Below are positions 12,801 through 26,600 of a DNA stretch of 64,000 nt, piece after piece. A program made the position numbers and the translations under genes. How positions within the stretch are numbered: the stretch's first letter is position 1; the number at the start of each line of letters is the position of its first letter. Where the stretch lies: NCBI GenBank assembly GCA_023375785.1, contig SZWC01007351.1, forward strand, positions 36,748-100,747. Direction: 5' to 3'. The DNA is from Penium margaritaceum (lineage: Eukaryota > Streptophyta > Zygnematophyceae > Desmidiales > Peniaceae). The notes under the pieces are model-generated. The model saw nothing but the letters and a program-made list of their open reading frames with translations, made no database searches and was not told the DNA's origin.

Positions 12801-15800
12801 AGGCACGCACCCAGTGCACGCGTACGACCCCCGGTCCACGAATTGTTCCACGCAGACGGGACGTCACAATGGAGAAGCAAAACTTTCGGAGCGTAGAGGC
12901 GGTCGTACAGTATGGCCAGGCACGATTCTCCGGAAAAAACACCGACCGTGGGTGCAGAACGCACGTCGGGAGCAGTGAGCGCAGGCACGCACCCAGTGCA
13001 CGCGTACGTCCCCCGGTCCACGAATTGTTCCGGGCAAACGGGATGTCAGAATGGAAAAGCAGAAATTGCGAAGCGTAGAGGCGGTCGTACACTATGGCCA
13101 GGCTTGATTCTCCCCAAGAAACACCGACCGTGTGTGCAGAACGCGCGTCGGGAGCAGTGAGCGCAGGCAGGCACCCAGTGCAGGCGTACGACCCCCGGTC
13201 CACGAATTATTCCGGGCAAACGGGATGTCAGAATGGAGAGGCAAAAATTGCGGAGCGTAGAGGCGTTCGTACAGTACGGCCAGGCATGATTCTCCTAAAG
13301 AAACATCGACCGTGGGTGTAGAACGCGCGTCAGGAGCAGTGAGCGTAGGCACGCACCCAGTGCACGCCTATGACACCCGGTCCACGAATTCTTCCACGCA
13401 AACGGGACGTCACAATGGAGAGGCGAAAATTACGGAGCGTAGAGGCGTTCGTACAGTACGGCCACGCATGATTCTCCCGAAGAAACGCCGACCGTGGGTG
13501 CAGAACGCGCGGCGGGAGCAGTGAGCGCAGGCACGCACCCTGTGCACGCGTATGACCCCCGGTCCACGAATTGTTCCGGGCAAACGGGACGTCAGAATGG
13601 AGAGGAAAAAAATGCGGAGCGAAAAGGCGGTCGTACAGTATGGCCACGCATGATTCTCTCGAAGAAAGACCGACCGTGGGAGTAGACCCCGCGTCGGGAG
13701 CAGTGAGCACAGGCACGTACCCAGTGCACGGGTACGATCCCCGGTCCATGAATTGTTCCGGGCAAACGGGACATGAGAATGGAGAAGCAAAAATTGCGGA
13801 GCATAGAGGCGGTCGTACAGTACGGCCAGGCGGGATTCTCCCAAAGAAACATCGACCGTGAGTGCAGAACGCGCGTCGGGAGCAGTGAGCGCAGGCACAC
13901 ACCCAGTGCACGCGTACGACCCCCGGTCCACGAATTTTTCCGGGCAAATGGGACGTCAGAATGGAGAGGTGAAATTTGCGCAATGTAGAGGCGGTCCTGC
14001 AATACAGCCAGGCATGATTCTCCCGAAGAAACACCAACCGTGGGTGCAGAACACGCGTCGGGAGCAGTGAGCGCAGGCACGCACCCAGTGCACGCGTAAG
14101 AACCCCGGTCCACGAATTGTTCCGGGCAAACAGGACGTAAGAATGGACACGCAAAAATTGCGGAGCGTAGAGGCGGTCGTACAGTACGACCAGGCATAAT
14201 TCTCCCGAAGAAACACCGACTGTGGGTGCAGAACACGCGTCGGGAGCAGTGAGCGCAGGCACGCGCCTAATGCATGCATATGACCCCCGGTCCACGAATT
14301 GTGCCGGGCAAACGGGACGTGAAAATGGAGAGGCGAAAATTGCGGAGCGTAGAGGCGGTCGTACAGTACGGCCAGGCACGATTCTCCCGAAGAAACACCG
14401 ATCGTGGGTGTAGAACGCGCGTCAGGAGCAGTGAGCGCAGGCACGCACCCAGTGCACGCGTACGATCCCCGGTCCACGATATAGTTCCGAGCAAACGGGA
14501 CATCAGAATGAAGAGGCAAACAAAGCGGAGCATAGAGGCGGTCATACAGTACGGCCAGGCACAATTCTCTCGAAGAAACACCGACTGTGGGTGCAGAACG
14601 CGCGTCAGGAGCAGTGAGCGCAGGCACGCACCTAGTGCACGCGTACAACCCCCGGTCCACGAATTGTGCCGGGCAAACGGGACGTCACAATGGAGAAGCA
14701 AACATTTCGGAGGGTAAAGGCGGTCGAACAGTACGGCCAGGCATGATTCTCCCGAAGAAACACCGACCGTGGGTGCAGAACGCGCGTCGGGAGCAGTGAC
14801 CGCAGGCACGCACCTAGTGCACGCGTACGAACTACGGTCCACGAATTGTTCCGAGCAAAGGGGATGTCAGAATGGAGAAGCAGAAATTGCAAAGCGTAGA
14901 GGCGGTTGTAGAGTACGGCGAGGCTTGATTCTCCCAAAGAAACACTGACTGTGGGTGCAGAACGCGCGTCGGGAGCAGTGAGCGCGGGCAGGCACCCAGT
15001 GCACGCGTACGACCCTCGGTCCACAAATTGTTCCAAGAAAACGGGATGTCAGAATGGAGAAGCAGAAATTGCAAAGCGTAGTGGCGCTCGTACAGTACGG
15101 CCATGCCCGATTCTCCCGAAGAAACACCGATCGTGTGTGCAGAACGTGCGTCGGGAGCAGTGAGCGCAGGCAGGCACCCAATGTACGCGTACGTTCCCCG
15201 GTCCACGAGTTATTCCGGGCAAACGGGACGTCATAATGGAGAGGCGAAAACTGCAGAGCGTAGAGGCGGTCGTATAGTACGGCCAAGCATGATTCTCCAA
15301 AAGAAACATCGACCGTGGGTGCAGAACGCGCGTCGGGAGCAGTGAGCGCAGGCATGCACCCACTGCACGCGTTCGACCCCCGGTCCACGAATTGTTCCGG
15401 GCAAACGAGACGTCAGAATGGAGAGGCGAAAATTGCAGAGCGTAGAGGCGTTCGTACAGTACGGCCAGGCATGATTCTCCCAAAGAAACGCCGACTGTGG
15501 GTGCAGAACGCGCGGCGGGAGCAGTGAGCGCAGGTACGCACCCAATGCACGCGTATGACCCCCGGTCCATGAACATTTTCGGGTAAACAGGACGTCAGAA
15601 TGGAGAGACAAAAATTGCGGAGCATAGACGCGGTCGTACAGTACAGCCAGGCACGATTCTCCCGAAGAAACACCGACCGTGGGTGTAGAACGCGCGTCGG
15701 GAGCAGTGAGCGCAGGCACGCATCCAGAGCACGCGTACGACCCCCGGTCCACGAATTATTCCAGGCAAACGGGACGTCAGAATAGTGAGGCGAAAACTGC

Positions 15801-16303
15801 GGAGCGTAGAGGCGGTCGTATAGTACGGCCAAGCATGATTCTCCCAAAGAAACATCGACCTTGGGTGCCGAACGCACGTCGGGAGAAGTGAGCGCAGGCA
15901 CGCACCCAGTGCACGCATATGACCCCCGGTCCACGAATTGTTCCGGGCAAACGGGATGTCAGAATGGAGAAGCAGAAATTGAGAAGCGTAGAGGTGGTCG
16001 TACTGTACAGCCAGGCAGGATTCTCCCAAAGAAACATGGATCGTGGGTGCAGAACGCACGTCGGGAGCAGTGAGCGCAGGTACGCGCCCAGTGCACGCGT
16101 ACGACCCCCGGTCCACGAATTATGCCAGGCAAACGGGACATCAGAATGGAGAGGTAAAAACTGCGGAGCGTAGAGGCGGTCGTATAGTATGGCCAGGCAT
16201 GATTCTCCCAAAGAAACACCGACCGTGGGTGCAGAACGCGCGTCGGGAGCAGTGAGCGCAGGCATGCACCCAGTGCACGCGTACGACCACCGATCCACGA
16301 ATT

Positions 16304-16320
16304 GTTCGGGGAAAACGGGA
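16304..16320 (+). other. full match to the CENP-B box pattern in one monomer
   Basis: The pattern NTTCGNNNNANNCGGGN is met at every fixed position here (GTTCGGGGAAAACGGGA). In the consensus monomer the same site reads GTTCCGGGCAAACGGGA, one mismatch at position 5. The resemblance is seen directly. Protein binding is not implied, because CENP-B is established for mammals and a plant counterpart is uncertain. Confidence 0.5.
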
Positions 16321-19300
16321 CATCAGAATGGAGAGGCGAAAAATGCGGAGCGTAGAGGCTGTCACATAATACGGCCAGGAATGATTCTCCTGAAGAAACG
16401 CCGACCGTGGGTGCAGAACGCGCGTCGGGAGCAGTGAGCACAGGCACGCACCCAGTGCACGCATATGACCCCCGGTCCACGAATTGAATCGGGCAAATGG
16501 GACGTCAGAATGGAGAGGCGAAAATTGCGGAGCGTAGAGGCGGTCGTTTAGTACGGCCAGGCACGATTCTCCCGAAGAAACATCGACCGTGGGTGCAGAA
16601 CGCGCGTCGTGAGCACTGAGCGCAGGCACGCACGCAATGCACGCGTATGACCCCCGGTCCACGAATTGTTCCGGGCAAAAGGGATGTCAGAATGGAGAGA
16701 CAAAAACTGCGGAGCATTACGACAAAAATTGCTGGTCTTACAGTACGGCCAGGCACAATTCTCCCAAAGAAACACCGACCGTGGGTGTAGAACGCGCATC
16801 GGGAGCAGTGAGCGGAGGCACGCACCTAGTGCACGCGTACGACCCCCGGTCCAGGAATTTTTCCGGGCAAACGATACATGAGAATGGAGAGGCAAAAATT
16901 GCGGAGCGTAGAGGCAGTTGTACAGTACGGCCAGGCCCGATTCTCTCAAAGAAACACCGACCGTGGGTGCAGAACGCGCGTCAGGAGCAGTGAGCGCAGG
17001 CACGCACCCTGTGCACGTGTACGACCCCCGGTCCACGAATTGTTCCGGGCAAACGGGACGTTAGAATGGAGACGCAAAAACTGTGGAGCGTAGAGGCGGT
17101 CGTACAGTACGGCCAGGCACGATTCTTCCAAAGAAACATCGATCGTGGGTGCAAAACGCGCGTCGGGAGCAGTGAGCGCAGGTACGCACCCAGTGCACGC
17201 GTACGACCCCCAGTCCACGAATTGTTCCGGGAAAACGGGACGTCAAAATGGAGAGGCAAGAATTGAGCAGCGAAGAGGCCGTTGTACAGTACGGCCAGGC
17301 AGAATTCTCCCAAAGAAACATTGACCGTGGGTGCAGAACGCGCGTCGGGAGCAGTGAGCGCAGGCAGGTACTTAGTGCACACAAACGACCCCCGGTCCAC
17401 AAATTGTTCTGCGCTAATGGGACATCAGAACCGCGAGGCAAAAACTGCAGAGCGTAAAGGCAGTCGTACAGTACGGCTAGGCATGATTCTCCCGAAGAAA
17501 CACCGACCGTGGGTGCAGAACGCGCGTCGGGAGCAGTGAGCGAAGGCATACACCCAGTGCACGCGTACGACGCCCGGTCCACGAATTGTTCCGGGCAAAC
17601 GGGACGTCAGAATGGAAAGGCAAAAATTGCAGAGTGTAGAGGCAGTCGTACAGTACGGCCAAGCACAATTCGCCCAAAGAAACACCGACTGTGGGTGCAG
17701 AACCCGCGTTGCGAGCAGTGAGCGCAGGCACGCTCCCAGTGCACATGTACGACCCCCGGTCCACGAATTGTTCCGGGCAAACGGAACGTCAGAATGGAGA
17801 GGCAAAAACTGTGGAGCGTAGAGGTGGTGGTACAGTACGGCTAGGCATGATTCTCCCGAAGAAACACCGACCGTGGGTGCAGAATGCGCGTCGGGAGCAG
17901 TGAGCGCAGGCACGCACCTAGTGCACGCATACGACTCCCGGTCCACGACTTGTTCCAGGCAAACGGGACGTCCAAATGGAGAGGCAAAAATTGCAGAGCG
18001 AAGAGGTGGTTTTACAGTACGGCCAGGCACAATTCTCCCGAAGAAACATCGACCATGGGTGCAGAACGCGCGTCGGGAGCAGTGAGCGCAGGCACGCACC
18101 TAGTGCACACGAACGACCCCCGGTCCACAAATTGTTCCGCGCACATGGGACGTCACAACGCTGAGGCAAAAACTGCAGAGCGTACAGGCAATCGTACAGT
18201 ACGGCTAGGCATGATTCTCCCGAAGAAACACCGACCGTGGGTGCAGAACGCGCATCAGGAGCAGTGAGCGCAGGCACGCACCCAGTGCACGCGTACGACC
18301 CTCGGTCCACGAATTGTTCCGGGCAAACGGGACATCAGAATGGAGAGGCAAAAATTGCGGAGTTTAGAGGCGGTCGTACAAAACGGCCAGGCACAATTCT
18401 CCCAAAGAAACACCGACTTTGGGTGCAGAACGAGCGTTGCGAGCAGTGAACGCAGGCACGCGCCGAGTGCACATGTAGGACCCCCGGTCTACGAATTGTT
18501 CCGGGAAAACGAAACGTCAGAATGGAGGGGCAAAAATTGTGGAGCGTAGAGGCGGTCCTACAGTACGGCCAGGCACGATTCTTCCGAAGAAACACCGACC
18601 GTGGGTGCAGAACGCGCGTCGGGCGCAGTGAGCGCAGGCACGCACCCAGTGCACGCGTACGACCCCCGGTCCACGAATTGTTCCGGGCAAACGGGACGTC
18701 AGAATGGAGAGGCAAAAATTGCATAGCGTAGAGGCGGTCGTACAGTACGGCCAAGCACAATTCTCCCAAAGAAACATCGACCGTGGGTGCAGAATGCGCG
18801 TCCGGAGCAGTGAGGGCAGGCACGCATCCAGTGCACGCGTACGACGCCCGGTCCACGAATTGTTCCGGGCAGACGTGACGTCAGAATTGAGAGGCAAAAA
18901 TTGGGGAGCGTAGAGGCGGTCGTACAGTATGGCCAGGCATGATTCTCCCGAAGAAACACCGACCGTGGGTGCAGAACGCGCATAAGGAGCAGTGAGCACA
19001 GGCACACACCCAGTGCACGCGTACGACCCTCGGTCCACGAATTGTTTCGGGCAAACGGGACGTCAGAATGGAGAGGCGAAAACTACAGAGCGTAGAGGTG
19101 GTCGTACAGTACGGCCAGGCATGATTCTCCCGAAGAAACGCCGACCGTGGGTGCAGAACGCGCGTTGGGAGCAGTGAGCGCAGGCACGCACCTAGTGTAC
19201 GCGTATGACCCCCGGTCCACGAATTGTTTCGGGCAAACGGGACGTCAGAATGGAGAGGCAAAATTGTGGAGCGTAGAGGTGGTCGTACTGTACGGCCACG

Positions 19301-20220
19301 CACGACTCTCCCAAAGAAACATTGACCGTGGGTGCAGAACGCGCGTCGTGAGCAGTGAGCTCAGGCACGCACCCAGTGCATGCGTACGACCCCCGGTCCA
19401 CGAATTATTCCGGGCAAACGGGACATCAGAATGGAGAGACAAAAATTGCGGAGCTTAAAGGCGGTTGTATAGTACGGCCAGACAAAATTCTTTCGAAGAA
19501 ACACCGACCGTGGATGTAGAACGCGTGTCGGGAGCAGTGAGTGCAGGCATGCACCGAGTGCACGCGTACGATCCCCGGTCCACGACTTGTTCCGGGCAAA
19601 CGAGACGTCAGAATGGAGATGTCAAAATTGCGGAGCGTAGAGGCGGTTGTACAGTACGGCCAGGCAGGATTCTCCCAAAGAAACATCGACCGTGGGTGCA
19701 GAACGCGCGTCGGGAGCAGTGAGCGCAAGTACGCGCCCAATGCACGCGTACAACCCCCGGTCCACGAATTGTTCCGGGCAAACGGGACGTCAGAATGGAG
19801 ACGCGAATATTGCACAGCGTAGAGGCGGTCGTACAGTACGGCCAGGCAGGATTCTCCCAAAGAAACATCGACCGTGGGTGCAGAACACGCGACGGGAGCA
19901 GTGAGCGCAGGTACGCGCCCAGTGCACGCGTACGACTCCCGGTCCACGAATTGTTCCGGGCAAACGGGACGTCAGAATGGAGAGGCAAAAATTGCGCAGC
20001 GTAGAGGCGGTCGTAAAGTATTGCCCGGCATGATTCTTACGAAGAAACACCGACCGTGGGTGCAGAACGCGCGTTGGGAGCAGTGAGCGCAGGCACGCAC
20101 CCTGTGCACGCGTACGACCCCTGGTCCACGAATTGTTCCGTGCAAACGGGACGTTAGAATGGAGAGGCAAAAAATACAGAGCGAAGAGGCTCTTGTACAG
20201 TACGGCCAGGCACAATTCTC

Positions 20221-20330
20221 CCGAAGAAACATCGAACGTGGGTGCAGAACGCCCGTCGGGAGCAGTGAGCGTAGGCACGCAAGTAGCACGCAAGTAGTAC
20301 GCGAGCGTAGAGGCGGTCGTACAGTATGGC
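20221..20330 (+). repeat. truncated recombinant satellite monomer
   Basis: The monomer runs into AAGTAGCACGCAAGTAGTACGCG and then jumps directly to AGCGTAGAGGCGGTCG. This removes the segment that would carry the CENP-B-like box, and AAGTAGYACGC is locally duplicated. It belongs to the divergent AAGTAGTACGCGAACG subfamily. Confidence 0.8.
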
Positions 20331-22593
20331 CAGGCATGATTCTCCTGGAGAAACAACGACCGTGGGTGCAGAACGCGCATCGGGAGCAGTGAGCGCAGGC
20401 ACGCACCCAGTGCACGCGTACGACCCCCGGTCGACGAATTGTTTTGGGCAAACGGGACGTGAGAATGGAGAGGCAAAAATTACGGAGCGTAGAGGCGGTC
20501 GTACAGCACGGCCAGGCATGATTCTCCCGAAGAAACGCCGACCGTGGGTGCAGAACGCGCGTCGGGAGCAGTGAGCGCAGGCACGCACCTAGTGCACGCG
20601 TATGACCCCCGGTCCACGAATTGTTTCGGGCAAATGGGACGTTAGAATGGAGAGGCGAAAATTGTAGAGCGTAGAGGCGGTCGTACAGTATGGCCAGACA
20701 TGATTCTCTTCAAGAAACACCGACCGTGGGTGCTGAACGCGCATCGGGAGCAGTGAGCGCAGGCACGCACCCAGTGCACGCGTATGACCCCCGGACCACA
20801 AATTGTTTCGGGCGAACGGGACGTCAGAATGGAGAGGCAAGAATTGCGGAGCGTAGAGGCGGTCGTACAGTACGGCCAGGCACGATTCTCCCAAAGAAAC
20901 ATCGACCGTGGGTGCAGAACGCGCGTCGTGAGCAGTGAGCGTAGGCACGCACCCAGTGCACACGTACGACCCCCGGTCCACGAATTGTTCCGGGCAAACG
21001 GGACATCAGAATGGAGACGCAAAAATTGCGGAGCGTAGAGGCGGTCGTACAGTACGGCCAGGCAGGATTCTCCCAAAGAAACATCGACCGTGGGTGCAGA
21101 AGACGCGTTGGGAGCAGTGAGGGCAGGTACGCGCCCAGTGCACGCGTACGACCCCCGGTCCACGAATTGTTCCGGGCAAACGGGACATCAGAATGGAGAG
21201 GCAAAAATTGCGGAGCGTAGAGGCGGTCGTACAGTATGGCCAGGCATGATTCTTACGAAGAAACACCGACCGTTGGTGCAGAACGCGCGTCGGGAGCAGT
21301 GAGCGCATGCGCGCACTCTGTGCACGCGTTCGACCCCCGGTCCACGAATTGTTCCGGGCAAACGGAACGTTAGAATGGAGAGGCAAAAATTGCAGAGCAA
21401 AGAAGCTGGTGTACAGTACGGCCAGGAACAACTCTCTTGAGGAAACATCGACCGTGGGTGCAGAATGCGCGTCGGGAGCAGTGAGCGTAGGCACGCAAGT
21501 AGTACGCGAACGACCCCCGGTCCACGAATTGTTCCGCACTAATGGGACGTCAGAACGGCAAGGCAAAAACTACGGAGAGTACAAGCAGTCGTGCAGTACG
21601 GCTAGGCATGATTCTCCTGAAGAAACATTGACCGTGGGTACAGAACGCGTGTCGGGAGTAGTGAGCGCATGCACGGACCCAGTGCACGTGTATGACTCCC
21701 GGTCCACGAATTGTTTCGGGCAAACGGGAAGTCAGAATAAAGACGCAAAAAATGCGGAGCGTAGAGGCGGTTGTACAGTATGGCGAGGCATGATTCTCCT
21801 GAAGAAACACCGACCGTGGGTGCAGAACGAACGTCGGGAGCAAAGAGCGCAGGCACGCACCCAGTGCACGTGTATGACTCCCGGTCCACGAATTGTTTCG
21901 AGCAAACGGGACGTCAGAATGGAGAGGCAAAAAATGCGGAGCGTAGAGGCGGTCGTACAGTACAGCCAGGCATGATTCTCGCAAAAAAACATCGACAGTG
22001 GGTGCAGAACGCGCGTCGTGAGCAGTGAGCGTAGGCACGCACTTAGTGCACGCGTACGACCCCCGGTCCACAAATTGTTCCGGGCAAACGGGACGTCAGA
22101 ATGGAGAGACAAAAATTGTGGAGCGTAGAGGTGGTCGTACAGTACGGCAAGGCACGATTCTCCTGAAGAAACACCAACCGTGGGTGTAGAACGCGCGTCA
22201 TGAGCATTCAGCGCAGGTACGCATCCAGTGCACGCGTACGACCCCCGGTCCTCGAATTGTTCCGGGCAAACGAGACGTCAGAATGGAGAGGCAAAGATTG
22301 AGGAGCGTAGAGGCGGTCGTACAGTACGGCCAGGCCCGATTCTCTCGAAGAAACATTGACTGTGGGTGCAGAACGCACGTCGGGAGCAGTGAGCGCAGGC
22401 ACGCACCCTGTGCATGCGTACGACCCCCGGTCCACGAATTGTTCCGGGCAAACGGGACGTCAGAATGGAGACGCAAAAATTGCGAAGCGTAGAGGCGGTC
22501 GTACAGTACGGCCAGGCAGGATTCTCCCAAAGAAACATCGACCGTGGGTGCAGAACGCGCGTCGGGAGCATTGAGCGCAGGTACGCGCCCAAG

Positions 22594-25500
22594 TGCAGGC
22601 GTACGACCCCTGGTCCACGAAGTGTTCCGAGCAAACGGGACGTCAGAATGGAGAGGCAAACATTGCGGAGCGTAGAGGCGGTCGTATAGTATGGCAAGGC
22701 ATGATTCTCCCGAAGAAACGCCGACTGTGGGTGCAGAACACGCATCGGGAGCAGTGAGCGCAGGCACGCACCCAGTGCACGCGTACGACCCCCAGTCCAC
22801 GAATTGTTCTGGGCAAACGCGACGTCAGAATGGAGAGGCAAAAATTACGTAGTGTAGAGGCAGTCGTACAGTACGGCCAGGCATGATTCTCCCGAAGAAA
22901 TGTCGACCGTGGGTGCAGTACACGCGTGGGGAGCAGTGAGCGCAGGCACGTACCTAGTGTACGCGTATGACCCCCGGTCCACGAATTGTTTCGGGCAAAC
23001 GGGATGTCAGAACGGAGAGGCGAATATTGCGCAGCGTAGAGGCGGTCGTACACTACGGCCAGGCACGATTCTCCAAAAGAAACATCGACCGTGGGTGCAG
23101 AACGCGCGTCGGGAGCAGTGAGCGCAGGCACGCACCCAGTGCACGCGTATGACCCCCGGTCCACGAATTGTTCCGGGCAAACAGGATGTCAGAATGGAGA
23201 AGCAGAAATTGCAAAGCGTAGAGGCGGTTGTACAGTACGGCCAGGCACGATTCTCCTGAAGAAACACCGACCGTGGGTACAGAACGCGCATCGGGAGCAG
23301 TGAGCGCAGCCACGCATCCAGTGCACGCATACGACCCCCGGTCCACAAATTGTTCCGGGAAAACGGGATGTCAGAATGGAGAGGCAAAAATTGCGGAGTG
23401 TAGAGGCGGTCGTACACTATGGCAAGGTATGATTCTCCCGAAGAAACGCCGACCGTGGGTGCAGAACGCGCGTCGAGAGCAGTGAGCCCAGGCACGCACC
23501 CAGTGCACGCGTATGACTCCCGGTCCACGAACTGTTTCAGGCAAACGGGACGTCAGAATGGAGAGGCGAAAAATGCGGAGCGTAGAGGCGGTTGTCCAGT
23601 ACGGCCAGGCACGATTCTCCGAAAGAAACATCGACCGTGGTGCAGAACGCGCATCGTGAGCAGTGAGCGCAGGCACGCACTTAGTGCACGCATACGACCC
23701 CCGGTCCACAAATTGTTCCGGGAAAACGGGATGTCACAATGGAGAGGCAAAAATTGCAGAGTGTAGAGGCGGTCGTACACTATGGCCAGGTATGATTCTC
23801 CCGAAGAAACGCCGACCGTGGGTGCAGAACGCGCGTCGAGAGCAGTGAGCGCAGGCACGCACCCAGTGCACGCGTATGACTCCCGGTCCACGAACTGTTT
23901 CAGGCAAACGGGATGTCAGAATGGAGAGGCGAAAAATGCGGAGCATAGAGGCGGTTGTACAGTACGGCCAGGCAGGATTCTCCCAAAGAAACATCGACCG
24001 TGGGTGCAGAACGCGCGTCGGGAGCATTGAGCGCAGGTACGCGCCCCAGTGCAGGCGTACGACCCCTGGTCCACGAAGTGTTCCGGGCAAACGGGACGTC
24101 AGAATGGAGAGACAAACATTGCGGAGCGTAGAGGTGGTCGTATAGTATGGCCAGGCATGATTCTCCCGAAGAAACACCGACTGTGGGGGCAGAACACGCA
24201 TCGGGAGCAGTGAGCGCAGGCACGCACCCAGTGCACGCGTACGACCCCCAGTCCACGAATTGTTCTGGGCAAACGCGACGTCAGAATGGAGAGGCAAAAA
24301 CTACGCAGTGTAGAGGCGGTCGTACAGTACGGCCAGGCATGATTCTCCCGAAGAAATGCCGACCGTGGGTGCAGTACACGCGTCGGGAGCAGTGAGCGCA
24401 GGCACGCACCTAGTGTACGCGTATGACCCCCGGTCCACGAATTGTTTCGGGCAAACGGGACGTCAGAACGGAGAGGCGAATATTGCGCAGCGTAGAGGCG
24501 GTCGTACAATACGGCCAGGCACGATTCTCCAAAAGAAACATCGACCGTGGGTGCAGAACGCGCGTCGGGAGCAGTGAGCGCAGGCACGCACCCAGTGCAC
24601 GCGTACGACCCCCGGTCCACGAATTGTTCCGGGCAAACGGGATGTCAGAATGGAGAAGCAGAAATTGCAAAGCGTAGAGGCGGTTGTACAGTACGGCCAG
24701 GCCCGATTCTCCTGAAGAAACACCGACCGTGGGTACAGAACGCGCATCGGGAGCAGTGAGCGCAGCCACGCATCCAGTGCACGCGTACGACCCCCGGTCC
24801 ACAAATTGTTCCGGGAAAACGGGATGTCAGAATGGAGAGGTAAAAATTGCGGAGTGTAGAGGCGGTCGTACACTATGGCCAGGTATGATTCTCCCAAAGA
24901 AACGCCGACCGTGGGTGCAGAACGCGTGTCGGGAGCAGTAAACGCAGGCACGCACCCAGTGCACGCGTATGACTCCCGGTCCACGAATTGTTTCAGGCAA
25001 ACGGGACGTCAGAATGGAGAGGCGAAAAATGCGGAGCGTAGAGGCGGTTGTACAGTACGGCCAGGCATGATTCTCCGAAAGAAACATCGACCGTGGTGCA
25101 GAACGCGCGTCGTGAGCAGTGAGCGCAGGCAGGCACTTAGTGCACGCGTACGACCCCCGGTCCACGAATTGTTCCGGGCAAACGGGACGTCAGAATGGAG
25201 ACGCAAAAATTGCGAAGCATAGAGGCGGTCGTACAGTATGGCCAGGCAGGATTCTCCCAAAGAAACATCGACCGTGGGTGCAGAACGCGCGTCGGGAGCA
25301 TTGAGCGCAGGTACGCGCCCCAGTGCAGGCGTACGACCCCTGGTCCACAAAGTGTTCCGGGCAAACGGGACGTCAGAATGGAGAGGCAAACATTGCGGAG
25401 CGTAGAGGCGGTCGTACAGTATGGCCAGGCATGATTCTCCCGAAGAAACACCGACTGTGGGTGCAGAACACGCATCGGGAGCAGTGAGCGCAGGCACGCA

Positions 25501-26600
25501 CCCAGTGCACGCGTACGACCCCCAGTCCACGAATTGTTCTGGGCAAACACGACGTCAGAATGGAGAGGCAAAAATTACGCAGTGTAGAGGCGGTCGTACA
25601 GTACGGCCAGGCATGATTCTCCCGAAGAAATACCGACCGTGGGTGCAGTACACGCGTCGGGAGCAGTGAGCGCAGGCACGCACCTAGTGTACGCGTATGA
25701 CCCCCGGTCCACGAAATGTTTCGGGCAAACGGGAAGTCAGAACGGAGAGGCGAATATTGCGCAGCGTAGAGGCGGTCGTACAGTACGGCCAGGTACGATT
25801 CTCCAAAAGAAACATCGACCGTGGGTGCAGAACGGGCGTCGGGAGCAGTGAGCGCAGGCACGCACCCACTGCACGCGTACGACCCCCGGTCCACGAATTG
25901 TTCCGAGCAAACGGGATGTCAGAATGGAGAAGCAGAAATTGCAAAGCGTAGAGGCGGTCCTACAGTACGGCCAGGCCCGATTCACCTGAAGAAACACCGA
26001 CCGTGGGTACAGAACGCGCATCGGGAGGAGTGAGCGCAGCCACGCATCGAGTGCACCTGTACGACCCCTGGTCCACAAATTGTTCCGGGAAAACGGGATG
26101 TCAGAATGGAGAGGCAAAAATTGCGGAGTGTAGAGGCGGTCGTACACTATGGCCAGGTATGATTCTCCCGAAGAAACGCCGACAATGGGTGCAGAACGCG
26201 CGTCGGGAGCAGTAAACGCAGGCACGCACCCAGTGCACGCGTACGACCCCCAGTCCACGAATTGTACTGGGCAAACGCGACGTCAGAATGGAGAGGCAAA
26301 ATTTACGCAGTGTAGAGGCGGTCGTACAGTACGGCCAGGCATGATTCTACCGAAGAAATGTCGACCGTGGGTGCAGTACACGCGTCGAGAGCAGTGAGCG
26401 CAGGCACGCACCTAGTGTACGCGTATGACCCCCGGTCCACGAATTGTTTCGGGCAAACGGGACGTCAGAACGGAGAGGCGAATATTGCGCAGCGTAGAGG
26501 CGGTCGTACAGTACGGCCAGGCATGATTCTCCAAAAGAAACATCGACCGTGGGTGCAGAACGCGCGTCGGGAGCAGTGAGCGCAGGCACGCACCCAGTGC
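22594..26600 (+). repeat. higher-order repeat: 8-mer, 7-mer and partial copies
   Basis: Four monomer types recur in fixed order. Y (CAGGCGTACGACCCCTGG) is at 22594, 24050 and 25324. W (CGAATATTGCGCAGCG) is at 23018, 24474, 25748 and 26476. Z (GTGAGCGCAGCCACGC) is near 23310, 24766 and 26030. X (ACCGTGGTGCAGAACGCGC, a 2-bp deletion) is at 23636 and 25091. Unit spacings are 1456 bp (8 monomers), then 1274 bp (7 monomers), then a 728-bp partial. The second unit lacks exactly one monomer between X and Y, as expected from in-register unequal crossing-over. Confidence 0.85.
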
